Shown here: piece by piece, positions 33,354-42,604 of the stretch
How the letters are laid out: each line of letters begins with the position of its first letter
How positions within the stretch are numbered: the stretch's first letter is position 1
Assembly: GCA_000434615.1 (NCBI GenBank)
Contig: FR880791.1
Coordinates: 1-64,000, forward strand
Origin: Clostridium sp. CAG:510
GTDB lineage: Bacteria > Bacillota > Clostridia > Lachnospirales > Lachnospiraceae
Length of the DNA stretch: 64,000 nucleotides
Direction of reading: 5' to 3'
Position numbers and translations under genes: made by a program
Notes under the pieces: model-generated
Told to the model about the DNA's origin: nothing
The model's input: the letters and a program-made list of their open reading frames with translations, nothing else
Databases searched by the model: none

Positions 33354-33402
33354 AGAGTAGCACATATGTTCTGTGATTTCAATGTGTTTTTGTGTGATTT
33401 CA
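33354..33402 (-). promoter_or_regulatory. Promoter of the restriction cluster with direct repeats
   Basis: TTGAAA (33382-33377), 17-base spacer, TACTCT (33359-33354) on the minus strand. The 10-mer TGTGATTTCA (plus strand) occurs at 33372-33381 and 33393-33402, 21 bp apart, one copy covering the -35. Confidence 0.6.
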
Positions 33403-33539
33403 TAGTATTTCTTAGGAGTATTGAAGCAGGAACTTTGAACTTTGATATACACCTCGATTCTGTCCGCTCGCTCATTAACCTCTTTTACCGTTCATCCGCT
33501 TAACCGCTACTCTCATAGCTACGGCATCATACTGCTTAA

Positions 33540-33860
33540 CAAACTGTTCCTTTTCATGCCCCTATCGTAAATAAGGTCTTACCTTTCTTCAAGACTTGGG
33601 TTGAAGATACTCCAGAATGCAAGCACTTCCAATACCGAAATTATTATGACATCTACTTCCCTCCATCAATAAAGCAACTTAAGTTTGACCGCACACCATA
33701 TTACTGCAGACACACATGTATCTCCATGTTAGCAGAAGCCAGTATCAATCAGACCATTATCAAAAAGATTATGGGCCACTCCAATGCAATGACTTTAACT
33801 GAGAAAGTATATATCCACCTTGATGTTAAAGAGCTTATAAATGCAATTAACAAGATTTAA
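33540..33860 (+). pseudogene. C-terminal remnant of a tyrosine integrase
   Basis: A 106-codon open frame without start, ending at TAA 33858-33860. It reads TVPFHAPIVNKVLPFFKTW, then KHFQYRNYYDIYFPP, then the catalytic box CRHTCISMLAEASINQ, then KIMGHSNAMTLTEKVYIHLD. The Arg-His-x-x and the Gly-His plus C-terminal Tyr of phage-type integrases are present. The N-terminal arm-binding and core parts are absent and the frame closes with TAA at 33537-33539. Compared with Lachnospiraceae integrases a short segment before KHFQYRN also seems lost. It marks the right side of the AT-rich island as formerly mobile. Confidence 0.8.
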
Positions 33861-34188
33861 GCGAATTAAAAAGGACATTTCCAGATTTCTCTGAAGATGT
33901 CCTATACGCATCATTTATATTCATGTTGTATACTATTTGAAATCCAACACATCCGACAACCTTCCACACCCTCTGTAACCCCTGTAAAATGAGCTTTTTT
34001 GATTTATTCGTTTCCAAAAAAATTATCTCTAAAATAATTTTTCTTATATACATATCAAGCTTCGATAACTCTACCAGATATGCAAAATCCAAGTTAAAAT
34101 ATTTCTTTGTCTGTGAATTCATATTGTAATTACGAGCATACGATTTAAGTTTAACAATCTTAAACTGCGTCCTGTCCAACAGAAACAC
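33847..34188 (-). pseudogene. Decayed Abi_2-like abortive infection gene
   Basis: A 113-codon frame. Residues 1-60 carry the Abi_2 core pattern FNLDFAYLVELSKLDMYIRKIILEI, which in intact family members lies about 80 residues from the N-terminus of a protein of about 300. Here the frame starts just before it, and the remainder (VWKVVGCVGFQIVYNMNIN onwards) does not look like Abi and overlaps the integrase remnant. So it is probably truncated at both ends. Abi_2 proteins stop phage spread by killing or arresting the host. Family assignment rests on one stretch. Confidence 0.5.
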
Positions 34189-34258
34189 AATGATTAAATG
34201 ATTTTGTCTTTTCTTTCATAAAAAATAAACCGGCTTCGTGTAATTTATTTGCAAAAAT

Positions 34259-35347
34259 TTAGTACTCCATGGTATCCAGGTACTTCATGTAGTTTACGAC
34301 CATGAGAGCAATCTTGAAGGTCAGGGCATCGTCGAAGGTGCGGATGTCCAGTCCCGTGCATTTCTGCATTTTCTCAATACGGTAAACCAGCGTATTCCGG
34401 TGCACAAACAATTGTCTGGAGGTTTCGGAAACGTTCAGGTTGTTTTCAAAGAACTTATTGATGGTTGTGAGCATTTCCTCATCCAGTTCCTCCGGAATGG
34501 AGTCACCGAAAATCTCCTTGATGAAAATTCTGCACAGGTTAATGGGAAGCTGGTAAATCAAACGTCCTATTCCCAGTGTGCTGTACGCCATAACATCCTT
34601 TTCCGCGTAGAAAATCTTGCCAACATCCAGAGACATTTTCGCTTCCTTATAGGATTTGGAAACGTCCTTAAGCTCCGACACCACAGTACCGAAGGCAACC
34701 TTGACGTTGAGCATGGCTTCCGTATTCATCATATCCACTATGGTGTTGGCAATATCCAGAAGGGAGTCCTGAGTATAACCATCCTCCAGGGATTTAATCA
34801 AAATTACATTGCTTTCATCCACAGAGGTAATGTAATCGCCGTTCTGTACGGAAAACATTCCTTTCAGAAGCTCTGTGACAATACCGTCCTTTTCCGATTT
34901 TGTTTCAATCAAATAAACCAGGCGGGGTACACTGACCTCAATGTGCAGCTTTTTAGCCCGGTTGTAGATATCCACTAAAAGCAGGTTGTCTAAAAGCAGG
35001 TTCTGGAAGAAATTGTTTCTGTCAAACTTCTCCTTATACGCAATAATCAGATTTTGCAGCTGGCAGACAGCGATTTTCCCCACCATGTAAACATCGTCCG
35101 AGGTTCCTCTTGCCACCAGTATATACACAACTTCCCCCTCATCCAGCACTTTCAGCAGGTGTTCATTGCCAATCACCTGACTGTCTGCCGGTGATTGGGC
35201 AAAACTTGTCACAAAGTCATTGGAAAGGCTTCCTTTTTCTGCTGTAGACGCTACCAGACTGCCTGTGATGTCGTAGATGCAAAGATCAACCTTGGTAATC
35301 GCTTTTAATTCGTCAATGCTCGTCTGAATAATCTGGTTTGAAATCAT
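34259..35347 (-). CDS. PucR/CdaR-type transcriptional regulator
   Basis: 362 residues from MISNQIIQTSIDEL, preceded by AGAGGGG; a longer start 14 codons earlier is unlikely. The N-terminal sensory part (ITKVDLCIYDITGSLVAST...) resembles the sugar-diacid recognition domain of CdaR. The middle has a GGDEF-like degenerate domain. The C-terminal helix-turn-helix reads KFFENNLNVSETSRQLFVHRNTLVYRIEKMQKCTGLDIR (about residues 295-335). It is encoded beside the MsmK-like ATPase, 80 bases downstream, and may control a sugar-uptake function. Ligand unknown. Confidence 0.85.
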   Translation of the reverse strand: MISNQIIQTSIDELKAITKVDLCIYDITGSLVASTAEKGSLSNDFVTSFAQSPADSQVIGNEHLLKVLDEGEVVYILVARGTSDDVYMVGKIAVCQLQNLIIAYKEKFDRNNFFQNLLLDNLLLVDIYNRAKKLHIEVSVPRLVYLIETKSEKDGIVTELLKGMFSVQNGDYITSVDESNVILIKSLEDGYTQDSLLDIANTIVDMMNTEAMLNVKVAFGTVVSELKDVSKSYKEAKMSLDVGKIFYAEKDVMAYSTLGIGRLIYQLPINLCRIFIKEIFGDSIPEELDEEMLTTINKFFENNLNVSETSRQLFVHRNTLVYRIEKMQKCTGLDIRTFDDALTFKIALMVVNYMKYLDTMEY

Positions 35348-35393
35348 AAACCGAAATCCCCTCTTTCTTTCTATTAGCCGTAAATGCAAAAAC

Positions 35394-35413
35394 GAGGGTG
35401 CATATGCACCCCC
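35394..35413 (-). terminator. Terminator behind the sugar ABC ATPase gene
   Basis: GGGTGC-ATAT-GCACCC (35396-35411) followed on the minus strand by TCGTTTTTG. Confidence 0.75.
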
Positions 35414-35427
35414 GAAGCGTTTGTTTA

Positions 35428-36540
35428 TTAGTTGGTAATAACCTGCTCGGTATCCTTATCGAATACGTGAATTTTTTCAACATCCAGAGCAAATCTTACG
35501 GTATCGCCAGGTCTTGCAGTGGTACGGGAATCTACTCTTGCAGTTACAGGGAACTCTTCCAGATCGAAGTACAGATATACTTCAGCACCCAGTAATTCGT
35601 ATACCTTGATGGTAGATTCGAATACACTGTTAGGAGAAGCTTCGATGTACATTTCGGAATCATATACATCTTCAGGACGGATACCGAAGGTAACAACCTT
35701 TCCGTCATAACCACCGTCAATCAGCTTCTTGGATTTAGCAGGAGGAAGAGGAATGCTGTGACCGGCAATCTTTAAGTTAGCTACATCGCCTGCTACTTCT
35801 ACAGTTGCATCTAAGAAGTTCATCTGCGGAGATCCCATAAATCCTGCTACGAACAGGTTGCAAGGCTTCTCGTAAAGATTCTGAGGAGTATCTACCTGCT
35901 GGATAACGCCATCCTTCATAACTACGATTCTGGTACCCAGTGTCATAGCTTCGGTCTGGTCATGTGTTACGTAGATGATGGTGGTACCTAATCTCTGATG
36001 TAATTTAGCGATTTCGATACGCATCTGTACACGGAGTTTTGCATCCAGGTTGGAAAGAGGTTCGTCCATAAGGAATACCTTAGGATTACGAACGATTGCA
36101 CGACCCATGGCAACACGCTGTCTCTGACCACCGGAAAGAGCCTTAGGCTTTCTGTCCAGAAGGGGAGTCAGGTCAAGGATCTTAGCTGCATCTTTTACCA
36201 TCTTATCGATTTCATCCTTCGGAACTTTTCTTAACTTAAGTCCGAAAGCCATGTTGTCATATACAGACATATGAGGATACAGAGCGTAGTTCTGGAATAC
36301 CATTGCGATATCTCTGTCCTTAGGTTCTACATCGTTTACGATTCTGTCGCCGATTCTTAATTCACCGGAAGAGATATCTTCCAGACCTGCGATCATACGA
36401 AGAGTGGTGGACTTACCGCATCCGGAAGGTCCTACGAAAATAATGAATTCCTGATCTGCAATTTCAAGGTTGAAGTTCTTAACTGCTTCGAAACCGTTAG
36501 GATATACTTTGCAGACATTTTTTAATGATAAACTTGCCAT
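35428..36540 (-). CDS. msmK: MsmK/UgpC-type sugar ABC transporter ATP-binding protein
   Basis: 370 residues. Walker A is GPSGCGKST, the signature is LSGGQRQRVAMGRAIVRNP, Walker B is FLMDEPLSNLDAKLR, and the H-loop is in IIYVTHDQTEAM. The C-terminal TOBE domains start near residue 235 (VAGFMGSPQMNFLDATVEV). Such ATPases are shared by many carbohydrate importers in Firmicutes and need not be next to their permeases, none of which is here. Good AGGAG site before the ATG. Well-kept codon use suggests high expression. Confidence 0.92.
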   Translation of the reverse strand: MASLSLKNVCKVYPNGFEAVKNFNLEIADQEFIIFVGPSGCGKSTTLRMIAGLEDISSGELRIGDRIVNDVEPKDRDIAMVFQNYALYPHMSVYDNMAFGLKLRKVPKDEIDKMVKDAAKILDLTPLLDRKPKALSGGQRQRVAMGRAIVRNPKVFLMDEPLSNLDAKLRVQMRIEIAKLHQRLGTTIIYVTHDQTEAMTLGTRIVVMKDGVIQQVDTPQNLYEKPCNLFVAGFMGSPQMNFLDATVEVAGDVANLKIAGHSIPLPPAKSKKLIDGGYDGKVVTFGIRPEDVYDSEMYIEASPNSVFESTIKVYELLGAEVYLYFDLEEFPVTARVDSRTTARPGDTVRFALDVEKIHVFDKDTEQVITN

Positions 36541-36741
36541 ATTTTATGACTCCTTTCTTGCTGTACAAATAAATACATTCGGCCTAACCTTGTTTTAGTA
36601 TACCGAATAATTCCATTTCTTGCTATAACACTATTTCACAAAGTTTTCGTTGGGCTTTGTAAAAATTGCTTATGCTCCGGTTCAAATCGGGCACTTTGTA
36701 CAAACTTTACCGCTTTTAGTATACAATCTGCCGAACCGTTC

Positions 36742-38232
36742 CTATGGTTCCGTACTCTCTTCTCCATAAAAAGCCAGCCGGTTCTTTCCCTTCTTTTTTG
36801 CCACATACATTGCCTGGTCCGCCGCTCTATACAGACCTTCAAAGGTCTGGGCATCCTTGGGATATACGGCTGCGCCGATGCTGGCGGTAGCGGAGTACTT
36901 CACATAGCTGCCTGCCTGAAAGCTCTGGAAAAACTTTTCCAGACGCTTTGCTTCCTTCTTAATAATGGCATCTTCTTTCATGTTGCACAAGAATACCATA
37001 AATTCATCGCCGCCGGTACGTCCGATAATATCACTGGCACGGAATTCTCCGCAGATATGCTTTCCCAGTGTCTTCAGCACCTCGTCTCCGAATGCATGCC
37101 CCATGGTATCGTTAATTTTCTTAAAATTATCAATATCCACTACGAACATCACTGCCATCTCGTCGGGATGGGCTGCCAGATGTTCTTTAATTTTCCGTTC
37201 CGTTGCAATCTTATTGTTTAATGTGGTAAGCAGATCCGTATCGGCTTTATCCTCTAACGCTTTCTTTTTTTCATTTTCATGGTTCTTTTCCACCACATCG
37301 ATAATAGTCAGAACCACTATGAAAACTAACAGGACTGCCATAATCTGCAGGGCTATGGAATACAGCGGTCTCCAGCCTGTATGCACCTGCTCGTTCACAT
37401 AAGTCTGCTCAGCGCCTATAATGAGAAAATAATCGTCGTCCAGAACCGGTACTTCAAACAGGGTATAGGAATAATCCCCGTAAGTATACGCCTTCGTGCA
37501 CGTCTGATTGTTCTTCATCTGTGATTTTAAAACCTCTGTCTGAAAGCTGTCGTCCGTCAAAGTCCTCAGGGTCTTTATGTAATCATCGGAAGCTACGCAG
37601 AAGGGATTTTCCTTTGCCTGCGCCTTTTCATCCAGATACACCACTTTTCCGTTCTTATCCAAAATCAGATAAAAGGCATTGCCGCCGAAATTTTTCGTTA
37701 TGTTCTGTCCGGCAATCAGTTTCCTGTCGTAGGCACAGATTGCATACCCTGTGACTGCACCCTCCTTTTCGATGGGAGCGGCCGCATAAAAAGAATCACT
37801 GCCCGCATATATATTGCCGTTCTGTTTACTTTCCCGGTTAATCTCCGCAGCCTTTGCATACCGTGTCATTTCCTCTTCTGTCAGTTCCTCGCCGCCGGCA
37901 CGGTAGCCGGTTCCGTCCATATCGTAAATAAAAATATCCTCTAAACCGGTCGTATCAAGGAATGCCTGCATTACCTTGTCCACATCTCCGGCATTGTCAT
38001 ATTCCAGGTATTTTGCTATGACCTCCACGGCTTTCTCCGCTGAACGAAAGGTTTTATCAATCTGCTGCCCCGCAACGAGCGCCTGTGCCTCCAGATTGTC
38101 CCTCACCGTTTTCTTCTCCTGTTCCATGCTGACGGAAAGGGAACGAATCAGCAGAACGGAAATTGCCAGCACAAGAACAGCTGTAGGCAGTACCTTTCTG
38201 CAGAGAAAACTGCCTATTCGGTTATCCTTCAT
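36742..38232 (-). CDS. Membrane diguanylate cyclase
   Basis: 496 residues making cyclic di-GMP. Membrane helices lie at about 13-32 and 293-312 with an extracytoplasmic Cache-like domain between (YIYDMDGTGYRAGGEEL region near 102). The GGDEF active motif is intact at 407-411, and the I-site RxxD (Arg398-Asp401) lies exactly five residues upstream, so product inhibition is expected. NDxxGHAxGD (about 374-383) is also present. The stop overlaps the yesL-like start region (ATGA at 38232). Confidence 0.93.
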   Translation of the reverse strand: MKDNRIGSFLCRKVLPTAVLVLAISVLLIRSLSVSMEQEKKTVRDNLEAQALVAGQQIDKTFRSAEKAVEVIAKYLEYDNAGDVDKVMQAFLDTTGLEDIFIYDMDGTGYRAGGEELTEEEMTRYAKAAEINRESKQNGNIYAGSDSFYAAAPIEKEGAVTGYAICAYDRKLIAGQNITKNFGGNAFYLILDKNGKVVYLDEKAQAKENPFCVASDDYIKTLRTLTDDSFQTEVLKSQMKNNQTCTKAYTYGDYSYTLFEVPVLDDDYFLIIGAEQTYVNEQVHTGWRPLYSIALQIMAVLLVFIVVLTIIDVVEKNHENEKKKALEDKADTDLLTTLNNKIATERKIKEHLAAHPDEMAVMFVVDIDNFKKINDTMGHAFGDEVLKTLGKHICGEFRASDIIGRTGGDEFMVFLCNMKEDAIIKKEAKRLEKFFQSFQAGSYVKYSATASIGAAVYPKDAQTFEGLYRAADQAMYVAKKKGKNRLAFYGEESTEP

Positions 38233-38966
38233 TATTTATCCTCTTGCTTCTCTTCAAACATAGGCTTGTCGCTGAAGATTTTTTCCTCCTCCGTCTCAGC
38301 ATTTTCCTCTCCTGAGGTCTCTTTTTCCTCTTCCTGACCGGCTAAAATTTTCTCCTCCAGCTGCTTGAAAAATTTGCTGTACAGGGCTGCACTGCAATAC
38401 ACCGGCACCGAAACTCCAAACAGGAACACTATCGGGAACAGGTAGAAATTGGAAATCCACAAAAGCACCCACGGGCAGACATATAAGACTACCATGGCTA
38501 TGGTGTAGGGGAACTTCATCATACTGATGGCAAAAGCATTTTTCATGGTATTTTTTATGGTATTGATAAATTTTGCCTGTACGGCATAAACCCATACCAC
38601 ATAAAAAACATACATAATGGCTGCTGCCATAATCAGAACCTGCGCCACCCTGGGGATATGGATATTGGAATTTTCATTCATAAGGAAAATATCCGTCACG
38701 AAAATCGTCAGCAGCAGCAGGTTGATAACGCCGAGAATAAATCCCTGCTTGAAATTCACCTTAAATGCCTTAAAAAAGTCCCTGGTAATATATCCCTCTT
38801 CGTTACGGTACATTTTCAGCTCCACATAATGTGCTGCGGAAAGTGCGGGACCTATGGTCACAATGGGAATACAGCAGATAAGTGTAAGGATATTCAGCCA
38901 CATCAGATCCGCAAACTTGTTTAATATCCTCATCAAGGGACTGTCCATATCAAATATTCTACTCAT
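38232..38966 (-). CDS. YesL family (DUF624) membrane protein
   Basis: 244 residues from start MSRIFDMDSPL (GGAGGAAAGCACAA precedes it; a longer start 25 codons upstream lacks a site). The opening LMRILNKFADLMWLNILTLICCIPIVTIGPALSA is the YesL hallmark. Four to five membrane helices follow, ending in an acidic tail rich in Glu. YesL genes usually lie beside carbohydrate ABC transporters in Firmicutes; here the neighbours are a diguanylate cyclase and an acetyltransferase. Function unknown. Confidence 0.85.
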   Translation of the reverse strand: MSRIFDMDSPLMRILNKFADLMWLNILTLICCIPIVTIGPALSAAHYVELKMYRNEEGYITRDFFKAFKVNFKQGFILGVINLLLLTIFVTDIFLMNENSNIHIPRVAQVLIMAAAIMYVFYVVWVYAVQAKFINTIKNTMKNAFAISMMKFPYTIAMVVLYVCPWVLLWISNFYLFPIVFLFGVSVPVYCSAALYSKFFKQLEEKILAGQEEEKETSGEENAETEEEKIFSDKPMFEEKQEDK

Positions 38967-38980
38967 TTTGTGCTTTCCTC

Positions 38981-39463
38981 CTACAAAAATCTCTCCATGG
39001 AAGTCACCCGGATACCGGAGAAGCTTTCCTCCGGTGCGCACGCATGAAATCCTGTTTTGCGGTAAAAAGCTACCGCATAGGGCGCCGCTTTGACAGACAT
39101 ATAGATTTCTCCCCTGACATCCCTGAGATACTTTGCCATTGTCTCTATCAGTGCCCTGCCCACTCCCTGCATATGATATTCTTCGTCTACAAATAACAGA
39201 GAAATAAAATTCCTTCCTCTTACGGAAATTTCTCCGATAATTTTTTCACCATCCAATGCTACCAGCATGGGATATCTCCCGTTCAAAAACATCTGGTAAA
39301 TCTTTCCGTTTGTCAGAAAATCCTGAAAATTAACAACGCCCTCTTCTGTGTAATCAGCTGCTTCGAAGCGCATAAACGTCCGCCAGACCATCTGCATGGT
39401 TTCCGGCCAGTCCTCCGGCTTTGCCCATCTGATCGTATAAGGAATATCCCGGATATTACTCAT
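38981..39463 (-). CDS. GNAT family N-acetyltransferase
   Basis: 160 residues from MSNIRDIPYTIRWAKPED; a start four codons earlier is possible. Typical GNAT elements: an acetyl-CoA binding run LFVDEEYHMQGVGRALIETMAKYLR and the late FYRKTGFHACAPEE segment. Substrate cannot be inferred. Located just upstream of the yesL-like gene on the same strand. Confidence 0.85.
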   Translation of the reverse strand: MSNIRDIPYTIRWAKPEDWPETMQMVWRTFMRFEAADYTEEGVVNFQDFLTNGKIYQMFLNGRYPMLVALDGEKIIGEISVRGRNFISLLFVDEEYHMQGVGRALIETMAKYLRDVRGEIYMSVKAAPYAVAFYRKTGFHACAPEESFSGIRVTSMERFL

Positions 39464-39534
39464 ATAAATCTCCATTCCTTCAAAAGCCTTATTCCGTTCT
39501 AAATGTTAATTAAACTATTATAGCAAATGGGACC

Positions 39535-40470
39535 TTATCTCACAAGGTGTTGTTTTACCCAATTTTCAATATCTTTCATAATATCGTACCGGTCCGTTTC
39601 ATTCATCAGCTCATGACGGTCCTTCGGGTACAGCTTTAAGGTAACGTCCTCCACGCCCGCTTCTATCAGAGCATTGTAGGTCTTTTTTACCCCTTTTCCG
39701 TAGCCGCCCACAGGGTCGTCTTCACCGGAAATCACAAACAGCGGCAGATCCTTGGGGATTTTCTTCATATTGTCCATACTACAGGCACGGGAAACCAGCG
39801 TGCATAAGGTCTTGAAACCGTTTGGTGTAAAATAAAAGCCGCAGTTGTCGTCCGCAATATATTTGTCCACTCTTTCCGTTTCCCTGGACAGCCAGTCAAA
39901 GCCGGTGCGCGGCGACTCCACCTTTTTGTTGTAGGAGCCGAAGGTTACCTTGTCCAGAAACTTACTGGGTACATTTTTACCGTGGAATACCCCTACTAAG
40001 GAAGTTACGGCTTTCCCAAAAGACACGTACAGAGGGGACTGCATACCGGTACCCATAATGATGGCTCCCTGAATACCGGTGCCGTAACGGTAAATGTAGT
40101 TTCGGGTGATGAAGGAGCCCATGCTGTGTCCCAGGATAAAGTAAGGAACGCCCGGGTAAAGCTCCTGCGTCATTTTTTTCAGTCTATGCACATCCCTGAC
40201 CACAACCGTAGCCGGATCCTGCTCGCAAAAATATCCTTTAACCCCACCTTCGGGCACGGATTTTCCGTGTCCCAAGTGGTCTTCTCCCGTCACAAGATAG
40301 CCTTTGCCGGTGAGGAACTCCGCCAGTTCCTCATACCGTTCCACATATTCCGCCATACCGTGCACAATCTGTATAATTCCCTGAATGTTTTCACTCTCCG
40401 GCAGCCATCTGACCGCATGGATTCTCGTGACATTGTCCCGGGACGCAAATGTAAACTCCTCTTTTTTCAT
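39535..40470 (-). CDS. Alpha/beta hydrolase, lysophospholipase-like
   Basis: 311 residues from MKKEEFTFASRDN, chosen because GGGG lies 6-9 bases upstream. Nucleophile elbow FILGHSMGSFIT (Ser in GHSMG), oxyanion region QIVHGMAEYVERYEELAEFL, acid in VISGEDDPVGGYGKGV and a late His in LYPKDRHELMNETDR. This is the monoacylglycerol-lipase/lysophospholipase (COG2267) group. No signal peptide, so cytosolic. Single gene between the acetyltransferase and metG. Confidence 0.88.
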   Translation of the reverse strand: MKKEEFTFASRDNVTRIHAVRWLPESENIQGIIQIVHGMAEYVERYEELAEFLTGKGYLVTGEDHLGHGKSVPEGGVKGYFCEQDPATVVVRDVHRLKKMTQELYPGVPYFILGHSMGSFITRNYIYRYGTGIQGAIIMGTGMQSPLYVSFGKAVTSLVGVFHGKNVPSKFLDKVTFGSYNKKVESPRTGFDWLSRETERVDKYIADDNCGFYFTPNGFKTLCTLVSRACSMDNMKKIPKDLPLFVISGEDDPVGGYGKGVKKTYNALIEAGVEDVTLKLYPKDRHELMNETDRYDIMKDIENWVKQHLVR

Positions 40471-40540
40471 AGATAACCCCATCTTTCTCTATAAAATACC
40501 GGACATTACCGTGTCCATCATTTCATAACCGCTTTGCAGA

Positions 40541-42505
40541 TTAGCAGATTTCCGCACCTGCGGGCATGTCCTTCTCCGGCTTCATCAGTGCCAGATTGCC
40601 TTCCGCGTCCTCTGCGCATAACAGCATACCTTCGGAAAGAACCCCTGCCAGCTTGGCAGGCTTTAAGTTCACAAGAACCATAACCTTTTTGCCCACCATT
40701 TCTTCCGGTGAATAATATGCCTTGATGCCGGACACAATCTGCTTTACCGTGCTGCCGATTTTAACCTGGGAGCAAAGAAGCTTCTTGGACTTGGGCACTG
40801 CTTCACAGGCAATGATTTCACCTACCTGGAACTGCATAGCTGCAAAATCCTCATAGGAAATTTCCGGCTTTGCTTCGATATCAATGCCTTTTTCTTCCTC
40901 TTCTTCCTTTGCTTTGGCAGCCATCATGGCCTGTGCCAGTTCTTCTTCCTTCTTTGCCACTTCCTTCATATCCAGACGGGCAAACAGAATTTCAGGCTCT
41001 GCCGTTACCTTGTTGCCGCTCTCATACAGACCGAACTTCTTAAGGTCGCTGAAATCTCTTACGGAAGTATTCAGCTGCTTCACAATCTTTTCTGCGGTTT
41101 CGGGCATATAGGGCTGCAGAAGAGATGCACCGATGGTAATGCTTTCCACTAAGTTGTAAAGCACGGTGGAAAGACGGTCGCTCTTTGCTTCGTCCTTTGC
41201 CAGTACCCAGGGTTCTGTTTCGTCAATGTATTTGTTGCAGCGCTTGAAGATACCGAAAATCTCGGTAATGGCATCTGCCACACGCAGGGTGCTCATCTTC
41301 TCTTTTACCTTGTCGTAGGTGCCGGTTACCACCGCCTTTAAGTCAGCATCCAGTGCTTCATCCACAGCGCCCTTATCGGCAACCACGCCGTCAAAGTATT
41401 TGTTGCTCATGGAAATGGTACGGTTTACTAAGTTGCCGAGTGTGTTGGCAAGGTCGGTATTGGTACGCTCCGCAATAAGCTCCCAGGTTGCGTTGCCGTC
41501 ATTTTCATAAGGCATTTCATGAATCATATAGTAACGGACCGCATCCACGCCGAAGAAATCTACCAGATCATCGGCATAAATAATATTGCCCTTGGACTTG
41601 CTCATCTTGCCGCCGCTCATGAGTAACCAGGGATGTCCGAATACCTGCTTGGGCAGGGGTTCTCCCAGCGCCATCAGGAAAATGGGCCAGTAAATCGTAT
41701 GGAAACGAATAATGTCCTTGCCGATAAGGTGTAAATCCGCCGGCCAGTACTTCTTGTACTGATCGGTGCTGTTTCCATCCGCATCATAACCGATACCGGT
41801 GATATAGTTGGTCAGTGCATCCAGCCATACATAAACCACATGCTTCGGGTCGAAATCTACCGGAATTCCCCACTTGAAGGAGGTACGGGAGACACATAAA
41901 TCCTGCAGCCCCGGCAGAAGGAAGTTGTTCATCATTTCGTTCTTGCGGGAAACCGGCTGGATAAATTCCGGATGGGTGTTGATATGCTCAATCAGGCGGT
42001 CTGCATATTTGCTCATCTTAAAGAAATATGCTTCTTCCTTGGCGGGCTTTACTTCTCTGCCGCAGTCCGGACACTTACCGTCCACAAGCTGGGACTCTGT
42101 CCAGAAGGATTCGCAGGGGGTACAGTATAAACCTTCATAGGAGCCTTTGTAAATATCGCCCTGGTCGTACAATTTCTTAAAAATCTTCTGTACCTGTTTT
42201 TCATGGTAATCGTCGGTGGTACGGATAAAGTGGTCGTAGGAAATGTTCAAAAGGTCGCACATATCCTTAATCTGTCCGGCTACCTTATCTACAAATTCCT
42301 TGGGTGTTACGCCGGCTTCGTTGGCCTTCAATTCGATTTTCTGACCGTGCTCGTCGGTACCGGTCTGGAAATAGACGTCATAGCCCTCGGCTCTTTTATA
42401 TCTGGCAATACTGTCTGCCAGCACGATTTCGTAGTTGTTTCCGATGTGAGGCTTGCCCGATGTGTAGGCAATGGCTGTTGTGATGTAATACTTTTCTTTG
42501 CTCAT
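40541..42505 (-). CDS. metG: Methionyl-tRNA synthetase
   Basis: 654 residues. It charges tRNA-Met. The signature is TSGKPHIGNNYE (HIGH-type), zinc cysteines 128/131/145/148 (CTPC...CPDC), and KMSKSKG at 300-306. A C-terminal tRNA-binding domain (about 545-654: AAMQFQVGEIIACEAVPKSKKLLCSQVKIGS) follows a Glu/Lys linker. Full length. It is controlled by a T-box leader upstream. Confidence 0.98.
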   Translation of the reverse strand: MSKEKYYITTAIAYTSGKPHIGNNYEIVLADSIARYKRAEGYDVYFQTGTDEHGQKIELKANEAGVTPKEFVDKVAGQIKDMCDLLNISYDHFIRTTDDYHEKQVQKIFKKLYDQGDIYKGSYEGLYCTPCESFWTESQLVDGKCPDCGREVKPAKEEAYFFKMSKYADRLIEHINTHPEFIQPVSRKNEMMNNFLLPGLQDLCVSRTSFKWGIPVDFDPKHVVYVWLDALTNYITGIGYDADGNSTDQYKKYWPADLHLIGKDIIRFHTIYWPIFLMALGEPLPKQVFGHPWLLMSGGKMSKSKGNIIYADDLVDFFGVDAVRYYMIHEMPYENDGNATWELIAERTNTDLANTLGNLVNRTISMSNKYFDGVVADKGAVDEALDADLKAVVTGTYDKVKEKMSTLRVADAITEIFGIFKRCNKYIDETEPWVLAKDEAKSDRLSTVLYNLVESITIGASLLQPYMPETAEKIVKQLNTSVRDFSDLKKFGLYESGNKVTAEPEILFARLDMKEVAKKEEELAQAMMAAKAKEEEEEKGIDIEAKPEISYEDFAAMQFQVGEIIACEAVPKSKKLLCSQVKIGSTVKQIVSGIKAYYSPEEMVGKKVMVLVNLKPAKLAGVLSEGMLLCAEDAEGNLALMKPEKDMPAGAEIC

Positions 42506-42604
42506 TTTTTACTTCCTTTCTCCCTAAAGCTTTCATGCATACTTCTTTATGCTTTCGCATGGCAAGGCGCCTGCTGCCGCGTAATACGGGACATTTCCTA
42601 ATAT

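Noticed and set aside
33415..33539. More of the integrase gene upstream of the remnant
   Set aside because: All plus-strand frames close early and none gives integrase-like residues.
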